Source: an uncultured Blautia sp. | GTDB lineage: Bacteria; Bacillota; Clostridia; Lachnospirales; Lachnospiraceae | Direction: 5' to 3' | NCBI GenBank assembly: GCA_902476765.1 | Contig: CABSEJ010000038.1 | Span: 1-21,663, forward strand | Length of the DNA: 21,663 nucleotides | Shown here: positions 1-9,300 of the stretch, one piece after another | Layout of the letters: each line of letters starts with the position of its first letter | Numbering within the stretch: the stretch's first letter is position 1 | The notes under the pieces: generated by a model | What the model was told of the DNA's origin: nothing | The model's database searches: none | Seen by the model: the letters and a program-made list of their open reading frames with translations, nothing else | Made by a program: the position numbers and the translations under genes

Positions 1-482
1 CTTCCCGCTGCTTTGCCTACCTTGGCCACAGAGGCAATATCATTGAGAATTCCAGAGGTAGTTTCACTGTGTACCATGGATACATGGGTGATTTCCGGAT
101 GCTCTTCCAATATGGCCTGGATTCTCTCGGCAGAGGGAACCTTATCATACTGTTCCCTGTACATCAGATATGGTATTTTTCCGTGAGCTGCAATGTCTCC
201 CATTCTCTCTCCATAAGCTCCATTGGCTGCAATCAACAGGGTTTCTCCCTCTCCCAGTACACTGGTAAGGACTGCCTCAACTCCGAAAGTTCCGCTGCCC
301 TGCATCAGTACCACCGTGTATTCCGGCTCACTGACGTGGGCCAGCTCTAAAAGCTTTTCCCGGATAGACAGGGTAATTTTTTTATAATCATCATCCCAGG
401 TACAGTGGTCAAAAAGCATTTCCTTTTTTACGGTTTCTGTGGTGGTAAGAGGGCCCGGGGTCAATAATTTATACTTCTGCAT
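1..482 (-). CDS. phnW: 2-aminoethylphosphonate--pyruvate aminotransferase, N-terminal part (cut by window edge)
   Basis: PLP enzyme that moves the amino group of 2-aminoethylphosphonate (AEP) to pyruvate, giving phosphonoacetaldehyde and alanine: the first step of AEP breakdown in the cytoplasm. About 160 N-terminal residues are present. The start reads MQKYKLLTPGPLTTT, followed by a DHCTWDDDY segment and then QGSGTFGVEAVL and NGAYGERM, all typical of PhnW and its fold-type I aminotransferase relatives. The PLP lysine lies beyond the edge and cannot be checked. The ATG at 482-480 has an AAAGGAG site about 9 bases upstream. It is the last visible gene of the AEP transporter operon, 52 bp after the binding protein, which supports AEP over another substrate. 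A phosphonoacetaldehyde-processing gene would be expected next, outside the window. Confidence 0.93.
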   Translation of the reverse strand, partial: MQKYKLLTPGPLTTTETVKKEMLFDHCTWDDDYKKITLSIREKLLELAHVSEPEYTVVLMQGSGTFGVEAVLTSVLGEGETLLIAANGAYGERMGDIAAHGKIPYLMYREQYDKVPSAERIQAILEEHPEITHVSMVHSETTSGILNDIASVAKVGKAAG

Positions 483-534
483 TTCGTTTTAATCTCCTTT
501 GCCTGCCATTTCTTTTTATCTGATTAAATTCTTT

Positions 535-1545
535 TTATTTACAGCTTTCGGACAGCTCCTGATGCTGCTCCAGTAAACCCAAAGTCAGCGGTTCCGGGAA
601 CACCTGAGGATAGGCTGAGCTATTGGCTTCATCAGTGGTTTCCCCTTCATATACTGCATTGGGATAATATTTCTGCAATTCGCTTCTGCCCTTGGTGATG
701 ATACATTCTGCCATCTCCTGAGCCAGCGGATTGGTATCTTCTCCTTTGTCCACTACTGCCACAGATTCTGTCAGTGAAAAATTACCTTCTGTAGGGTCTA
801 CAAAGTCCACCGGAAGACCCTCCGCCTTGTCTGCAACCGCCTGCTGCCGAAGTCCAAATCCTACGGCTACTTCTCCTGCCCGTACCTTTTTCAGAGGAGC
901 AGAACCGGAGGATTCAATGTGAGGACCTGCATTTTCGTATATACCGGAAAGCACCTCCTTAGCTCCATCCTCTCCATACTGACTCACTAAAGCCTGAATC
1001 AGGAGCCATGCTGTGGAAGAACTTTTAATGTCTGTAACAGAGACCAAATCCTTATACTCCGGCTTTGTCAAATCCTTCAAGGAATCTGGCATATCCAGAT
1101 TATTTTCTTCCATAACCTGGGTATTTACAATAATGGTTCCTTCCTGGGAAGTAATAGGGGCACAGTAATCTTTCTGGTCCTGGCTGTTCAGTAAGGTATA
1201 ATCAAAATCCAGTGTCTGGAACATACTCTGTTCCTCCTGGGCAGCGTCTATGTAAAAGGTGCTTAAGGTCAGCAAGTCCGCTTCTATATTGGTTCCCTCT
1301 GCCATAACCTTTCCTCCCAGCTCAGAGGTTCCGAAGGTCTGGAACAGATATTTCCCCTCATAGCCGTTTTCATCCAGTGTTTTCTTCATGGCTTCCACTG
1401 CCTCATCGTCTGCATTGGAATAAATGACCACCTGCTCATCCTTAGAGCCGGCCTGTGCCTCGGAAGTCCCGCAGCCGCTCATGGAAAGGCTGGCGCCTAA
1501 AAGGGCTGCTGCCAATAATATTACAGATACTTTTTTTGCTTTCAT
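535..1545 (-). CDS. AEP ABC transporter substrate-binding lipoprotein
   Basis: Extracellular solute-binding protein of 336 residues that should capture 2-aminoethylphosphonate and deliver it to the permease encoded just upstream. Residues 1-25 form a lipoprotein signal: KAKK, a hydrophobic stretch, then SMSGC, with Cys25 as the lipidated residue. The mature part begins VVIYSNADDEAVEAM and continues like the iron/AfuA-type and phosphonate PhnS2-type binding proteins (type 2 periplasmic fold), including TSQEGTIIVNTQVM and the GSAPLKKVRAGEVAVGFG segment. The start codon is 2 bp after the permease stop, so its AAAGGA ribosome site lies inside the end of the permease gene, consistent with coupled expression. 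The substrate is inferred from the neighbouring phnW; a related phosphonate or metal-type ligand cannot be excluded from sequence alone. Confidence 0.88.
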   Translation of the reverse strand: MKAKKVSVILLAAALLGASLSMSGCGTSEAQAGSKDEQVVIYSNADDEAVEAMKKTLDENGYEGKYLFQTFGTSELGGKVMAEGTNIEADLLTLSTFYIDAAQEEQSMFQTLDFDYTLLNSQDQKDYCAPITSQEGTIIVNTQVMEENNLDMPDSLKDLTKPEYKDLVSVTDIKSSSTAWLLIQALVSQYGEDGAKEVLSGIYENAGPHIESSGSAPLKKVRAGEVAVGFGLRQQAVADKAEGLPVDFVDPTEGNFSLTESVAVVDKGEDTNPLAQEMAECIITKGRSELQKYYPNAVYEGETTDEANSSAYPQVFPEPLTLGLLEQHQELSESCK

Positions 1546-1547
1546 TT

Positions 1548-3176
1548 TTATTTTTCCTTTCTCTCTTTTCTCTTTATCACATATCCCAGAAGTCCCTTCA
1601 CAATAAGATTGGTTCCCAGGATAAGCAGCGACAGCACAAACACCTCATTGAATTTGGTGTAATACTGAAGCTCTTTAATTTTTGTTGTTATCACCATGGT
1701 CCTGGCTCCTGCAATAAATATAACTGCACTTACGGTCACCATTGCATTGACAAAATAATAGCTGAATACTTCCAGTATGGTAGAAGTCATATTAGGGGTG
1801 ACAATCCGCACAATGGTTTTTATCCAGGTGTCTCCCATAAGAGAAGCCGTGGTTTCCCAGGAGCTGTTCAGCTTGGACAGGGAGTTCCGCATCATCAGGT
1901 AAGGGGTGGAGAAAAAATGCACCACATTACACAGGATAATCAGAAGAAAAGTATTCTGCAGGGAGGTACCGGAAAAGATAAACATAAAGGCAATTCCGAT
2001 AACCATTCCCGGAATGGTATTTGTCACTAAAGCTATGGCATCGATGACACCTTTCAGCTTCCCGTTAAGGCCGCTTCTGGCCGTAGCCAGGGCTGCGCCA
2101 TAGGTAATGAGCAGTCCCAGAAGGGCTGTGCAGACTGCAGTAAAAATGGAATTTTTATATACGCCTACCAGACTGTTATCCTGCAGCACCGCCTGTACAT
2201 GTTCCAGGGTGAAGCTTACCTGATAAGGCCATTCCTGTACCAGAGGTACCAGGAAAATCACGGCAAAAACCGCCAGCACAGAAAGAAGAATCAAGGCGGA
2301 GATTATCCCGCAGACTGCGTCTCTTCCGGAATTTTTCTTCAGCTCAATTTCTGAAATTTTGCTGTAGCGTACATTGTATTTCTCCAGGTATTTCAACAGG
2401 GCAATGCTTACCACGGAAGGTATCAGCATCATCATAGCCACCACGGCGCCCCGGTTAAAGTTAGGGATACTTCCTAACATCTCGTTATACAGCACTGTAG
2501 CTACCACATCATATTCTCCTCCTACAGAGGCTGGAATTCCGTAATCTGTAAAGCAGAGGAAAAAGCACTGTACCATAGAGGCAGCCAGAGTACCCAAAAG
2601 AGGCCGGATAATGGTCTGCCAGAAAGTCTGCCAGGGCCTGTCTCCCATGACTCTGGACACTACCATAAACTTCTTGTCAATAAAGCCCATAGTATTTAAA
2701 ATCAGCATAAAAGAAATAGGCAGGGTATAGATAACATAGCCCAATAAAAGTCCCTTAAACCCGTATATATCAAAAAGCTGTCTTCCGAAAAGCTTGGTAA
2801 TGAGTCCCTGTTTTCCAAAGGAATAGATAATGGCAAAGCCGTAGGTAATGGTAGGAAGCAGCATAGGAAGTAAAGCCAGGGTTTTGATAAAACTCTTATA
2901 CCTCTTAGGGAGATTTGTATACTGTATACTATACGCCATAAAAAAAGCCAGCACTGTGGCTATCAAAGCACTGCACAAAGATACGGTCACACTGTTTCCC
3001 AAAGCCTGGAGAAAACCTTTTTCTGTTAAGACCTCCATGTAATTAGTTAATCCTGTCCCTGCTTCCCCCACAAAAGACTCCCCCAGGAGTCTTATAATGG
3101 GAACAGCCAGGAATATGGCAAAAACCGCCAGAACTACCATATATATAATTTTGATTTCTCTCTCTTTTCTTATCAT
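1548..3176 (-). CDS. AEP ABC transporter permease, two fused permease domains
   Basis: Integral membrane protein of 542 residues with two consecutive ABC importer permease domains (about residues 55-265 and 335-535) in one chain, the arrangement of the PhnU2-type permeases of 2-aminoethylphosphonate transporters and of iron(III) FbpB-like permeases. About twelve hydrophobic segments are visible. Each half has an EAA-like cytoplasmic loop that docks the ATPase: VMGDRPWQTFWQTIIRP near 176-192 and SLMGDTWIKTIVRIVTPN near 445-462. The ATG is 4 bp after the ATPase stop and the gene ends 2 bp before the binding-protein start, so the three transporter genes are tightly packed. Fusion means one polypeptide can supply the whole channel. 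Family call is firm; ligand comes from context. Confidence 0.9.
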   Translation of the reverse strand: MIRKEREIKIIYMVVLAVFAIFLAVPIIRLLGESFVGEAGTGLTNYMEVLTEKGFLQALGNSVTVSLCSALIATVLAFFMAYSIQYTNLPKRYKSFIKTLALLPMLLPTITYGFAIIYSFGKQGLITKLFGRQLFDIYGFKGLLLGYVIYTLPISFMLILNTMGFIDKKFMVVSRVMGDRPWQTFWQTIIRPLLGTLAASMVQCFFLCFTDYGIPASVGGEYDVVATVLYNEMLGSIPNFNRGAVVAMMMLIPSVVSIALLKYLEKYNVRYSKISEIELKKNSGRDAVCGIISALILLSVLAVFAVIFLVPLVQEWPYQVSFTLEHVQAVLQDNSLVGVYKNSIFTAVCTALLGLLITYGAALATARSGLNGKLKGVIDAIALVTNTIPGMVIGIAFMFIFSGTSLQNTFLLIILCNVVHFFSTPYLMMRNSLSKLNSSWETTASLMGDTWIKTIVRIVTPNMTSTILEVFSYYFVNAMVTVSAVIFIAGARTMVITTKIKELQYYTKFNEVFVLSLLILGTNLIVKGLLGYVIKRKERKEK

Positions 3177-3180
3177 AGCC

Positions 3181-3951
3181 TTACACCGCCTGGGGCTTTC
3201 TCATAAAGTCCTGATGAAAAAGAGCAAAGATATTATTTTTCTTGATTTCAAGCTGATTCAGGATGAATTCCTTCACGAAATTGTTTTCCGGCGCCGTGAT
3301 AATTTCCTCCGGTGCGCCGTACTGAGAGATATGTCCCTTATTTACAATCAGAACCTTATCTGACAGCGTAAGAGCCTCCTCCGGGTCGTGAGTCACAATG
3401 ATAGTCGTCAAGTGAAAGTCTCTTGCAATCTCTTTGATTTTCTCTTTGATAGACTCTTTGATAACCCCGTCCAAAGCACTTAAAGGCTCGTCCAAAAGAA
3501 GGATTTTCGGTTTCATCACCATGGTTCTGGCCAAAGCCACTCTCTGCTTTTGGCCGCCGGAAAGCTGTTCGATTTTCTTGTCCAAATGCTCTTGGAGGCC
3601 CAGCAGCCGGATAAACTCTTCTACCTCCTCTTTGGTAGAAATATCAGGCTTATTTTTCAGCCCATAGGTGATATTTTTATATACATTCAGGTTTGGAAAC
3701 AACGCATAATCCTGAAATACAATGTTAAATCCTCTCTCTTCCATAGGCATCCTGGTGATGTCTTTGCCGTCGAAAAGTATCTGTCCGCTGTCTGGGGAAG
3801 TAAGACCTAAAACCAGATTTAAAAGAGTGGTTTTTCCGCATCCAGAGGGACCTAAAATAGAAATGATTTCTCCGTCCTGTATTTTTAAATTGATGTCATC
3901 TAAAATCGTCACATTGTCATATGACTTCTTGATATGTCTGAGCTCCAGCAT
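3181..3951 (-). CDS. AEP ABC transporter ATP-binding protein
   Basis: ATPase of 256 residues powering the AEP importer from the cytoplasmic face. Walker A GPSGCGKT is at 34-41, the Q-loop Gln at 80, the signature LSGGQ at 130-134, Walker B ILLLDE at 150-155 and the switch His at 188. After the nucleotide-binding domain there are only about 40 residues, so there is no full TOBE domain, unlike the longer PotA/FbpC-type ATPases. It is the first gene of the operon: an AAAGGAG site lies 6 bp before the ATG, and a promoter (4014-4042) and a perfect palindrome (3983-4008) lie just upstream. The family assignment (PhnT-like, importer class) is secure; substrate is inferred from phnW in the same operon. 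Confidence 0.92.
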   Translation of the reverse strand: MLELRHIKKSYDNVTILDDINLKIQDGEIISILGPSGCGKTTLLNLVLGLTSPDSGQILFDGKDITRMPMEERGFNIVFQDYALFPNLNVYKNITYGLKNKPDISTKEEVEEFIRLLGLQEHLDKKIEQLSGGQKQRVALARTMVMKPKILLLDEPLSALDGVIKESIKEKIKEIARDFHLTTIIVTHDPEEALTLSDKVLIVNKGHISQYGAPEEIITAPENNFVKEFILNQLEIKKNNIFALFHQDFMRKPQAV

Positions 3952-3982
3952 TGGTTTCTCCTTTCATCGCTCTCCTTTTTCT

Positions 3983-4008
3983 CTGTCAGGAGGCTGCCCT
4001 CCTGACAG
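3983..4008 (-). promoter_or_regulatory. Perfect palindrome at the predicted +1 of the AEP operon
   Basis: Two perfect 11-bp arms, CTGTCAGGAGG and CCTCCTGACAG, are separated by 4 bases. The arms begin a few bases after the -10 box of the AEP promoter, so the palindrome either overlaps the transcription start as a repressor operator or forms a hairpin at the very 5' end of the mRNA. There is no T-run after it on either strand, so it is not an intrinsic terminator. One arm contains AGGAGG-like sequence, but it is about 40 bp before the start codon, too far to serve as the ribosome site. Confidence 0.6.
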
Positions 4009-4013
4009 AAGCT

Positions 4014-4042
4014 ATTATAGAATGTATGAAAGTACCCATCAA
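4014..4042 (-). promoter_or_regulatory. Sigma-A type promoter of the AEP operon
   Basis: On the minus strand TTGATG (4042-4037) and TATAAT (4019-4014) are separated by 17 bp. The -10 box is perfect and the -35 box matches the consensus at 4 of 6 positions. It lies 60-90 bp before the ATPase start, with no other gene between. Confidence 0.65.
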
Positions 4043-4183
4043 TCAAAGAGCCGTGAATTTTCTGTAAAGTCTTGGTTAAGCCTTGTTGAGCCAGCTCGGT
4101 CCCCTGGCCGCCCTGACCTGAGAAAAGGGTGTTTCAGGCAAGTCTTCAGGCGAAATATAAGCCTGTCAGTAACATTCCGAAGA

Positions 4184-5500
4184 TTAGAGTCTGAGATACT
4201 GGCTCCACTGTACCAAAGCCTCCACCGGAAGCAGGCAAAGCAAAATAAAAATCACTGCTCCCAAGAAAATAGCCCAGCGGATAATAGGTATATCTTTTTT
4301 TTGCAGGATCAGATTCATCCCATATATCAATATCATCCACAAAAGGAAGGAAGCGGACAGCACCCGCTTCACGGTCAGTCCATAAGCCTTGATATAAAGG
4401 CCCAGCTTCCCTGCTGCAGTTACCAGAAGCAGCAGGGTCAGCAGGGACAGAGCTGCATTTGCCAGTATAAGACCTTTATTTTCCCTTCTGGGGGTTTTAG
4501 AAACCTGGTTCATAAAGAACAGAAGCCCTGCGTTTATGGCTCCTATAACGCACAGTTCAAAGAATCCCCGTCTGGCATATCCTGCATAGGTAAAGCTTTC
4601 CGGAAGGATTCCCAGAAGAGCGGAAAACAGATATTTACCCTGAAGCCCCATAAACAACAGATAAGTTATACAGACAATAAAGCCCAGAGTGTGTACCGCC
4701 GTGTCCGGAAGAATCCGCAGAACTCTTCCCTGAGACTGGGAAAACTGCCCACAGAATTCTTCGTTGATATGCCGCCGGTATGCGCCTCCATATAAAACGC
4801 CGTACATAAGCCCTCCGAACAAAAAAGCCATAAAACAGTTCAGGAAAAAAGAAAACAAATCTATCTGCTGAAGCATGGAAGTTACCATTTCCTCAAAGCC
4901 TGCATCTGCTCTGATCAAAAGGGGAAGAATGATAAGAAGGACCGGAAGAGAAATAATCAGTCCCAGGATAACCATTCTCCAATCTCGTTTTTTCCCGGGG
5001 CATTTCAGAAGCTGGGTGCTGATTCGGATATTACAGAAAAAGTTCAAAAACGGCAGAGCCAAAAGACTGTTCCATATATCTAAAACAGCCCAGGAAGAGG
5101 TTTTGTTTCTCACCCATCCTCCCGTAACGCCCAAAGTCCAATAAGCTGCCGTCACATACAGCATAACAAGCCGATAGGACTGCAAAGAATCATTGGCGCC
5201 GTAAAAGCCCATAGACAATCCAATGCCTAAAAGAATGAGAGTCCAGAACATTTTCTCAGCTGTCAGAGGGATTTTTTTCAAAAAGCAATAGCTTAGCACC
5301 ACTGCTGTATAAAGCACAGTAAAAGCGGCCATAGCTATAGCAAAGTATTGCGCCGTATCTGCCTTCCACAGCAGATAACCCAGGATTAAAAAGAAAGCTG
5401 CAAAAATTCTGTCCCATTTATCAACCGCCAGTTTCTTAAAAAAGGGCGCAGTTTCACAAGGCAAGCCTTCCACAGCGCTTGCCAGCTCTTTATTTTCCAT
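4184..5500 (-). CDS. DUF4153/DUF4173-type polytopic membrane protein
   Basis: Membrane protein of 438 residues with roughly ten to twelve hydrophobic segments and no enzymatic motif I can name. A C-terminal stretch with YARRGFFELCVIGAIN and, further on, YGLTVKRVLSASFLLWM resembles the conserved part of DUF4153/DUF4173 proteins, which are widespread in Firmicutes and of unknown function. I chose the ATG at 5500 because a strong AAGGAGG lies 9 bases before it; the open frame extends 48 codons further upstream, but that part is not protein-like and has no ribosome site. It follows a DUF2975 protein and a small Xre regulator in the same direction, and all three probably form one operon. No terminator is evident between it and the AEP promoter. 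Confidence 0.7.
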   Translation of the reverse strand: MENKELASAVEGLPCETAPFFKKLAVDKWDRIFAAFFLILGYLLWKADTAQYFAIAMAAFTVLYTAVVLSYCFLKKIPLTAEKMFWTLILLGIGLSMGFYGANDSLQSYRLVMLYVTAAYWTLGVTGGWVRNKTSSWAVLDIWNSLLALPFLNFFCNIRISTQLLKCPGKKRDWRMVILGLIISLPVLLIILPLLIRADAGFEEMVTSMLQQIDLFSFFLNCFMAFLFGGLMYGVLYGGAYRRHINEEFCGQFSQSQGRVLRILPDTAVHTLGFIVCITYLLFMGLQGKYLFSALLGILPESFTYAGYARRGFFELCVIGAINAGLLFFMNQVSKTPRRENKGLILANAALSLLTLLLLVTAAGKLGLYIKAYGLTVKRVLSASFLLWMILIYGMNLILQKKDIPIIRWAIFLGAVIFILLCLLPVEALVQWSQYLRL

Positions 5501-5583
5501 ATTCCATTCCTCCTTGCCGGGTGGGGTATCCCTTCCCCGGCTTTTCATTTTACATTTATATGGGTAAAAGCTGCAGGACGGAC

Positions 5584-5796
5584 TTATTCTTCTTCCTGCA
5601 CATATTCCAGAATATCCCCGGGTTGGCATTTCAGCTCTCTGCACAAAGCCTCCAGGGTGGTAAAGCGAACGGCTTTTGCTTTTCCGTTCTTTAAAATAGA
5701 AAGGTTTGCGGGTGTAATGTCAATGGCCTTAGCCAGTTCCCCCGCTCCGATTTTTCGTTTTGCCATCATCACGTCCAGATTTACCACAATAGGCAT
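5584..5796 (-). CDS. Small Xre-family transcriptional regulator (YozG-like)
   Basis: A 70-residue protein that is little more than one helix-turn-helix domain: GAGELAKAIDITPANLSILKNG carries helices 2 and 3, followed by the FTTLEALCRELKCQPGDILEY tail typical of the YozG/Xre group. It probably binds DNA as a dimer, perhaps at its own operon promoter. The ATG at 5796 is preceded by AAGGAA at 7 bases; an upstream in-frame start at 5850 would overlap the DUF2975 gene and lacks a better site. It lies 37 bp after the DUF2975 gene. A DUF2975 (YoaS) and Xre (YozG) pair is a known arrangement in Firmicutes, suggesting that the membrane protein modulates the regulator or is its main target. Confidence 0.82.
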   Translation of the reverse strand: MPIVVNLDVMMAKRKIGAGELAKAIDITPANLSILKNGKAKAVRFTTLEALCRELKCQPGDILEYVQEEE

Positions 5797-5833
5797 ACTT
5801 CCATTCCTTCTTTCTCTCTTCTTCGCCTGCTGT

Positions 5834-6286
5834 TTATATAGTATAGTCATTCTCTTTTTTTATTTCTTCCGCCTGGGCAAATACATTTTTCACCACACGA
5901 AGCACCAGCGCCATAAACAGGGCAGGCACACAGAGAGCGAAAAAAGAGGGATAGTAAAAACCACTGGCAAAAAAGATAAGAGCCGCAGCGGCGCAGCACC
6001 AGGACAAGCCTCTTAAACAGCCGGTATTTTGGCTGATAAATACTTTTTCTCTGCTGATATTAGACAGCAGACGGTTCATCAGGTACAGAGCTATAGCCAC
6101 GGGTATTGCCACACTGTAGTTGGTGGCCAGAAAAAAGGCCAGTATCTCCTGGGCGCTAAACCCCCTGAGGTTTACAAACCAACGGTATACCCAGGGGGCC
6201 GCCACACACATCACTATCAGAATCCCTGTAAAAATCCAGATGCAGATTCTGCTCAGCATCAGACTTTTGTCCTTACTCCAATTCAT
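5834..6286 (-). CDS. DUF2975 (YoaS-like) membrane protein
   Basis: A 150-residue protein with four predicted membrane segments: about 12-33, 52-72, 90-108 and 113-132. The stretch LLSNISREKVFISQNTGCLRGLSWC between segments two and three is the conserved DUF2975 feature. Function is unknown in the family. An AGGAGG site lies 7 bp before the ATG, and a promoter (6329-6357) precedes it, so it heads the operon with the Xre regulator and the DUF4153-type protein. Length and topology are normal for the family. Confidence 0.82.
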   Translation of the reverse strand: MNWSKDKSLMLSRICIWIFTGILIVMCVAAPWVYRWFVNLRGFSAQEILAFFLATNYSVAIPVAIALYLMNRLLSNISREKVFISQNTGCLRGLSWCCAAAALIFFASGFYYPSFFALCVPALFMALVLRVVKNVFAQAEEIKKENDYTI

Positions 6287-6328
6287 AAAGATACCTCCTG
6301 ATTATCCTCCTTTGTTTTTGTTACTCAG

Positions 6329-6357
6329 AGAATACCACAAGTCTTTCTGAATTTCAA
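6329..6357 (-). promoter_or_regulatory. Promoter of the DUF2975-Xre-DUF4153 operon
   Basis: TTGAAA (6357-6352) and TATTCT (6334-6329) on the minus strand are separated by 17 bp, about 45 bp before the DUF2975 start. It lies in the 104-bp gap after the big ABC gene, so this operon need not depend on read-through. Confidence 0.55.
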
Positions 6358-6390
6358 TAGTTTTTTATCGTTTTTCGATATATTTATTTC

Positions 6391-9300
6391 TTATTCTGTC
6401 CGCAAAGCAGTTACCGGGTCGCTCTTGGCCGCCTTTCTGGATGGAATCAAACCGCCCAAAAGGGTCAATACAACGCTGAGAAGAATTAAAATGATTCCCG
6501 GTAAGACAGGCAGCACAGCGCTGACTTCATTGGTTCCTGCCAGATGATGAATCAGTGCATTTCCCGGTATCAGCAGAAGAAGGCTCAGACCAATACCTAT
6601 GAGGCCTGCACACAAGCCGATTATCACGGTTTCCGCATTAAAGACCTGGGATATATTTCCCTTAGATGCACCGATGGCTCTCAATATACCAATCTCCTTC
6701 TTTCTTTCCAATACACTGATATAAGTGATAACACCTATCATGATAGAAGATACCACCAGAGAAATGGCTACAAAGGCTATCAGCACATAGCTGATAATAT
6801 CCACAATATCCGTCACTGAGGACATAAGGGTTCCCACCACATCGGTATAAGTTATGACTTGCTCCTCTTTTCCCCGGGCCTCCATCCGGTTATTATAGTC
6901 ATCCAAAATTTCCACAATCTGTTCTTTACTTTCAAAATCTTTAGGGTAAATATCAATCTCACTTGGCATATCAAAGTCCACATACCCCAGCTTCTGAAGG
7001 TTTCCTTCATAGGAGGCATTTTCCCTGCTGCCCATGGACATTAAGAGCTCTGTCAGTTCTTCCTGGCTCATATTCATCTCAAATGCATTGGCAAAAGCTT
7101 CTGTATCAATACTCATAGCACTGCCCATGGTTTCCTGCAGGCTGGCACCTACCTGTGTCATGGCCTGTGTCATGGCAGACTCCAGATTTTGACTAATCTG
7201 AGACATAACCTGCTCCATAGCAGCGGAAATCTGAGACTCCACAGCCTGGGAAATAGCTCCTGTATAAGCACCCATGACTCCTTCCATGTAATTGGATGCA
7301 GAAGCAGAAAGCTGCTGTTTCACGCTTTCCATATCTACTATCTTTGCCACACTCTGGGATAATCTGTTTTGACCATCCTCTGTTCCCAGATAATCTGCAA
7401 AGGAAGCTCCCATATCAGATGGATTGGGAAGGCCATTGGCAGCAGCATACTGCCCATATCCCTCTGTAAGGTTTGCAGCCAGTTTTTCCAGGCTTTCCCC
7501 GGGAATTTCTATATCAGAAATCTGAAAAAGCTCTCCACACCATTTCTGGAGAATTTCCTGAGCCTGGGGAGTCTGGAGATACTCTAAAATATACTGGTCA
7601 AAATTTTCACTGTCTGTGTACCCCATATCTGCCACGTATTGCTGAAAACCTGTCATCACCTCAAGAAACATAGCCTGAAGCTGTTCTGTAGAAATAGTAA
7701 AGCCCCCGCTGTTCTGGATAATGTCCCGGATTCCCTCTTCCAGAATACTGCCGGCCTCCTGCGTCTGCAAATAGTCCAGGAAAGCCTCTCCCAACTTAGA
7801 ATAATCTGCTTCCGGATGGGTTTTGGCATATTCCTGATAGCCTTCCAAAAGGCTGGCCGCCGCCTGCCCCATTCCTTCCGGGGACAGAGACAAATCCAGT
7901 CCGCCTAAAAGTTCTTCCAGATTCATCTGGGGCATATCGGGAATATCCAGGGACAGACCGCTTAAATCCATATTTTGAGGCAGCTCCAGGGCATTGCCCC
8001 CGGATTGGAAAACTGCCCCCAGGTCCATTCCACCGGACATAGCTTGAGAAAAGGCGCTCTCGTCAAACTGGATGGCATTTCCCAAAGCGTCTGCATCCAC
8101 CTTAAACAGGGATTCTGTTTCCAGCCCCTTTTGCTCCTGCTCTTCTCCAAAAGTATTTCCGGTAAACACATCCACATCTCTATGTGCAAGCTGCTGCTTT
8201 ACAATCTCTTTTTCCTCCGCCTTCTGGGCCACATGCTTGGTCAGGGAAGCCGGATAGCCGATACCCACGCTGAGGGACATGGCGTTTGCGTCTTCAGAAG
8301 GCTGGACCACTCCCACTACTTGTATATCTTCACCCTGGCTTACCAGGTGTTCCATATACTCTTTGTTATCTGTTTTATCTGTCCATACCTTGTACTGAGC
8401 ATCATACTGGTAATAATCTCCGCTGTCTACCAGCTTAAAAGAAGTCCCAATCAAATCCTCGTAAGAATAGGTTCCCATATTTTCCGGAGCCTGTACATCC
8501 TCCTCATTGATAAAAGCCTGAATCATTTCGTCCAGTTCCATGGCATCTCTAAGCCCCAGGGAATACAGCATAAAATCGCTGATTCCTCCCCCAGAAGTAA
8601 GAACCACCACACACTCATTATAGGATTCCGGCCACCGGCCTGCTTTCACTTCGTACTGCCCCTTGTATAAGTCCTCGTTTTCCGGCATCTCGTAGAAAAC
8701 ATCTGTACTCATCATAGATGACATCAGACTGTTAGAACCTGCAGAAGAACCGAAACCCAGAGAATCAAAAGACTTGTCCGGGTGTACCTGGCGTACCCCG
8801 TCTTCCTCCTGACGGTAGATTTGAGGAACCACATTATAGGAATATTCCACAGCATTGGCATACTCCTCTATTCCGCTTTCTCCCTCTTCCAAATAGGCTC
8901 TCAGAGACTTCAAATCATTGGAATCCATAGTGGAAAACATGTCTGTCACCATCTGAATCACCTTTATATCACCGGACTCATCTCCTTCTCCTCCTGCATT
9001 GCTGAGCATCATGGAAGACAGGTCAATCCCTGTACTCTGTATCTGAAGTGGATACTGAGAAAGGGTTTCCTCTTCCACACTCTGAATATAGGCATTGACT
9101 CCTGTGGACAAAGAGAGAATCAGGGCAATACCAATGATTCCGATAGAGCCGGCAAAGGAGGTCAGCAGTGTCCTGGCCTTTTTGGTCCGAAGATTGTTAA
9201 AGCTCAGAGACAAAGCCGTAAGAAAAGACATCGAGGACTTCCCCATATTTTTGTGCACCGGTTTACTTTTGTCTTCTTCCTCCACAATAAAAGGATTTGT

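Noticed and set aside
3983..4008. Terminator between the AEP operon and the upstream DUF4153-type gene
   Set aside because: The stem is perfect but neither strand has a T-run after it, and it lies downstream of the AEP promoter.
3722..4795. Long plus-strand open frame (357 codons) opposite the AEP ATPase start and the DUF4153-type gene
   Set aside because: It is antisense to two well-supported genes and their promoter, has low-complexity and stop-poor composition from the opposite strand, no domain and no ribosome site.
7975..8670. Plus-strand open frame of 231 codons inside the big ABC gene
   Set aside because: It is fully antisense to the ectodomain coding frame, whose protein has clear repeats; no ribosome site or recognisable domain.
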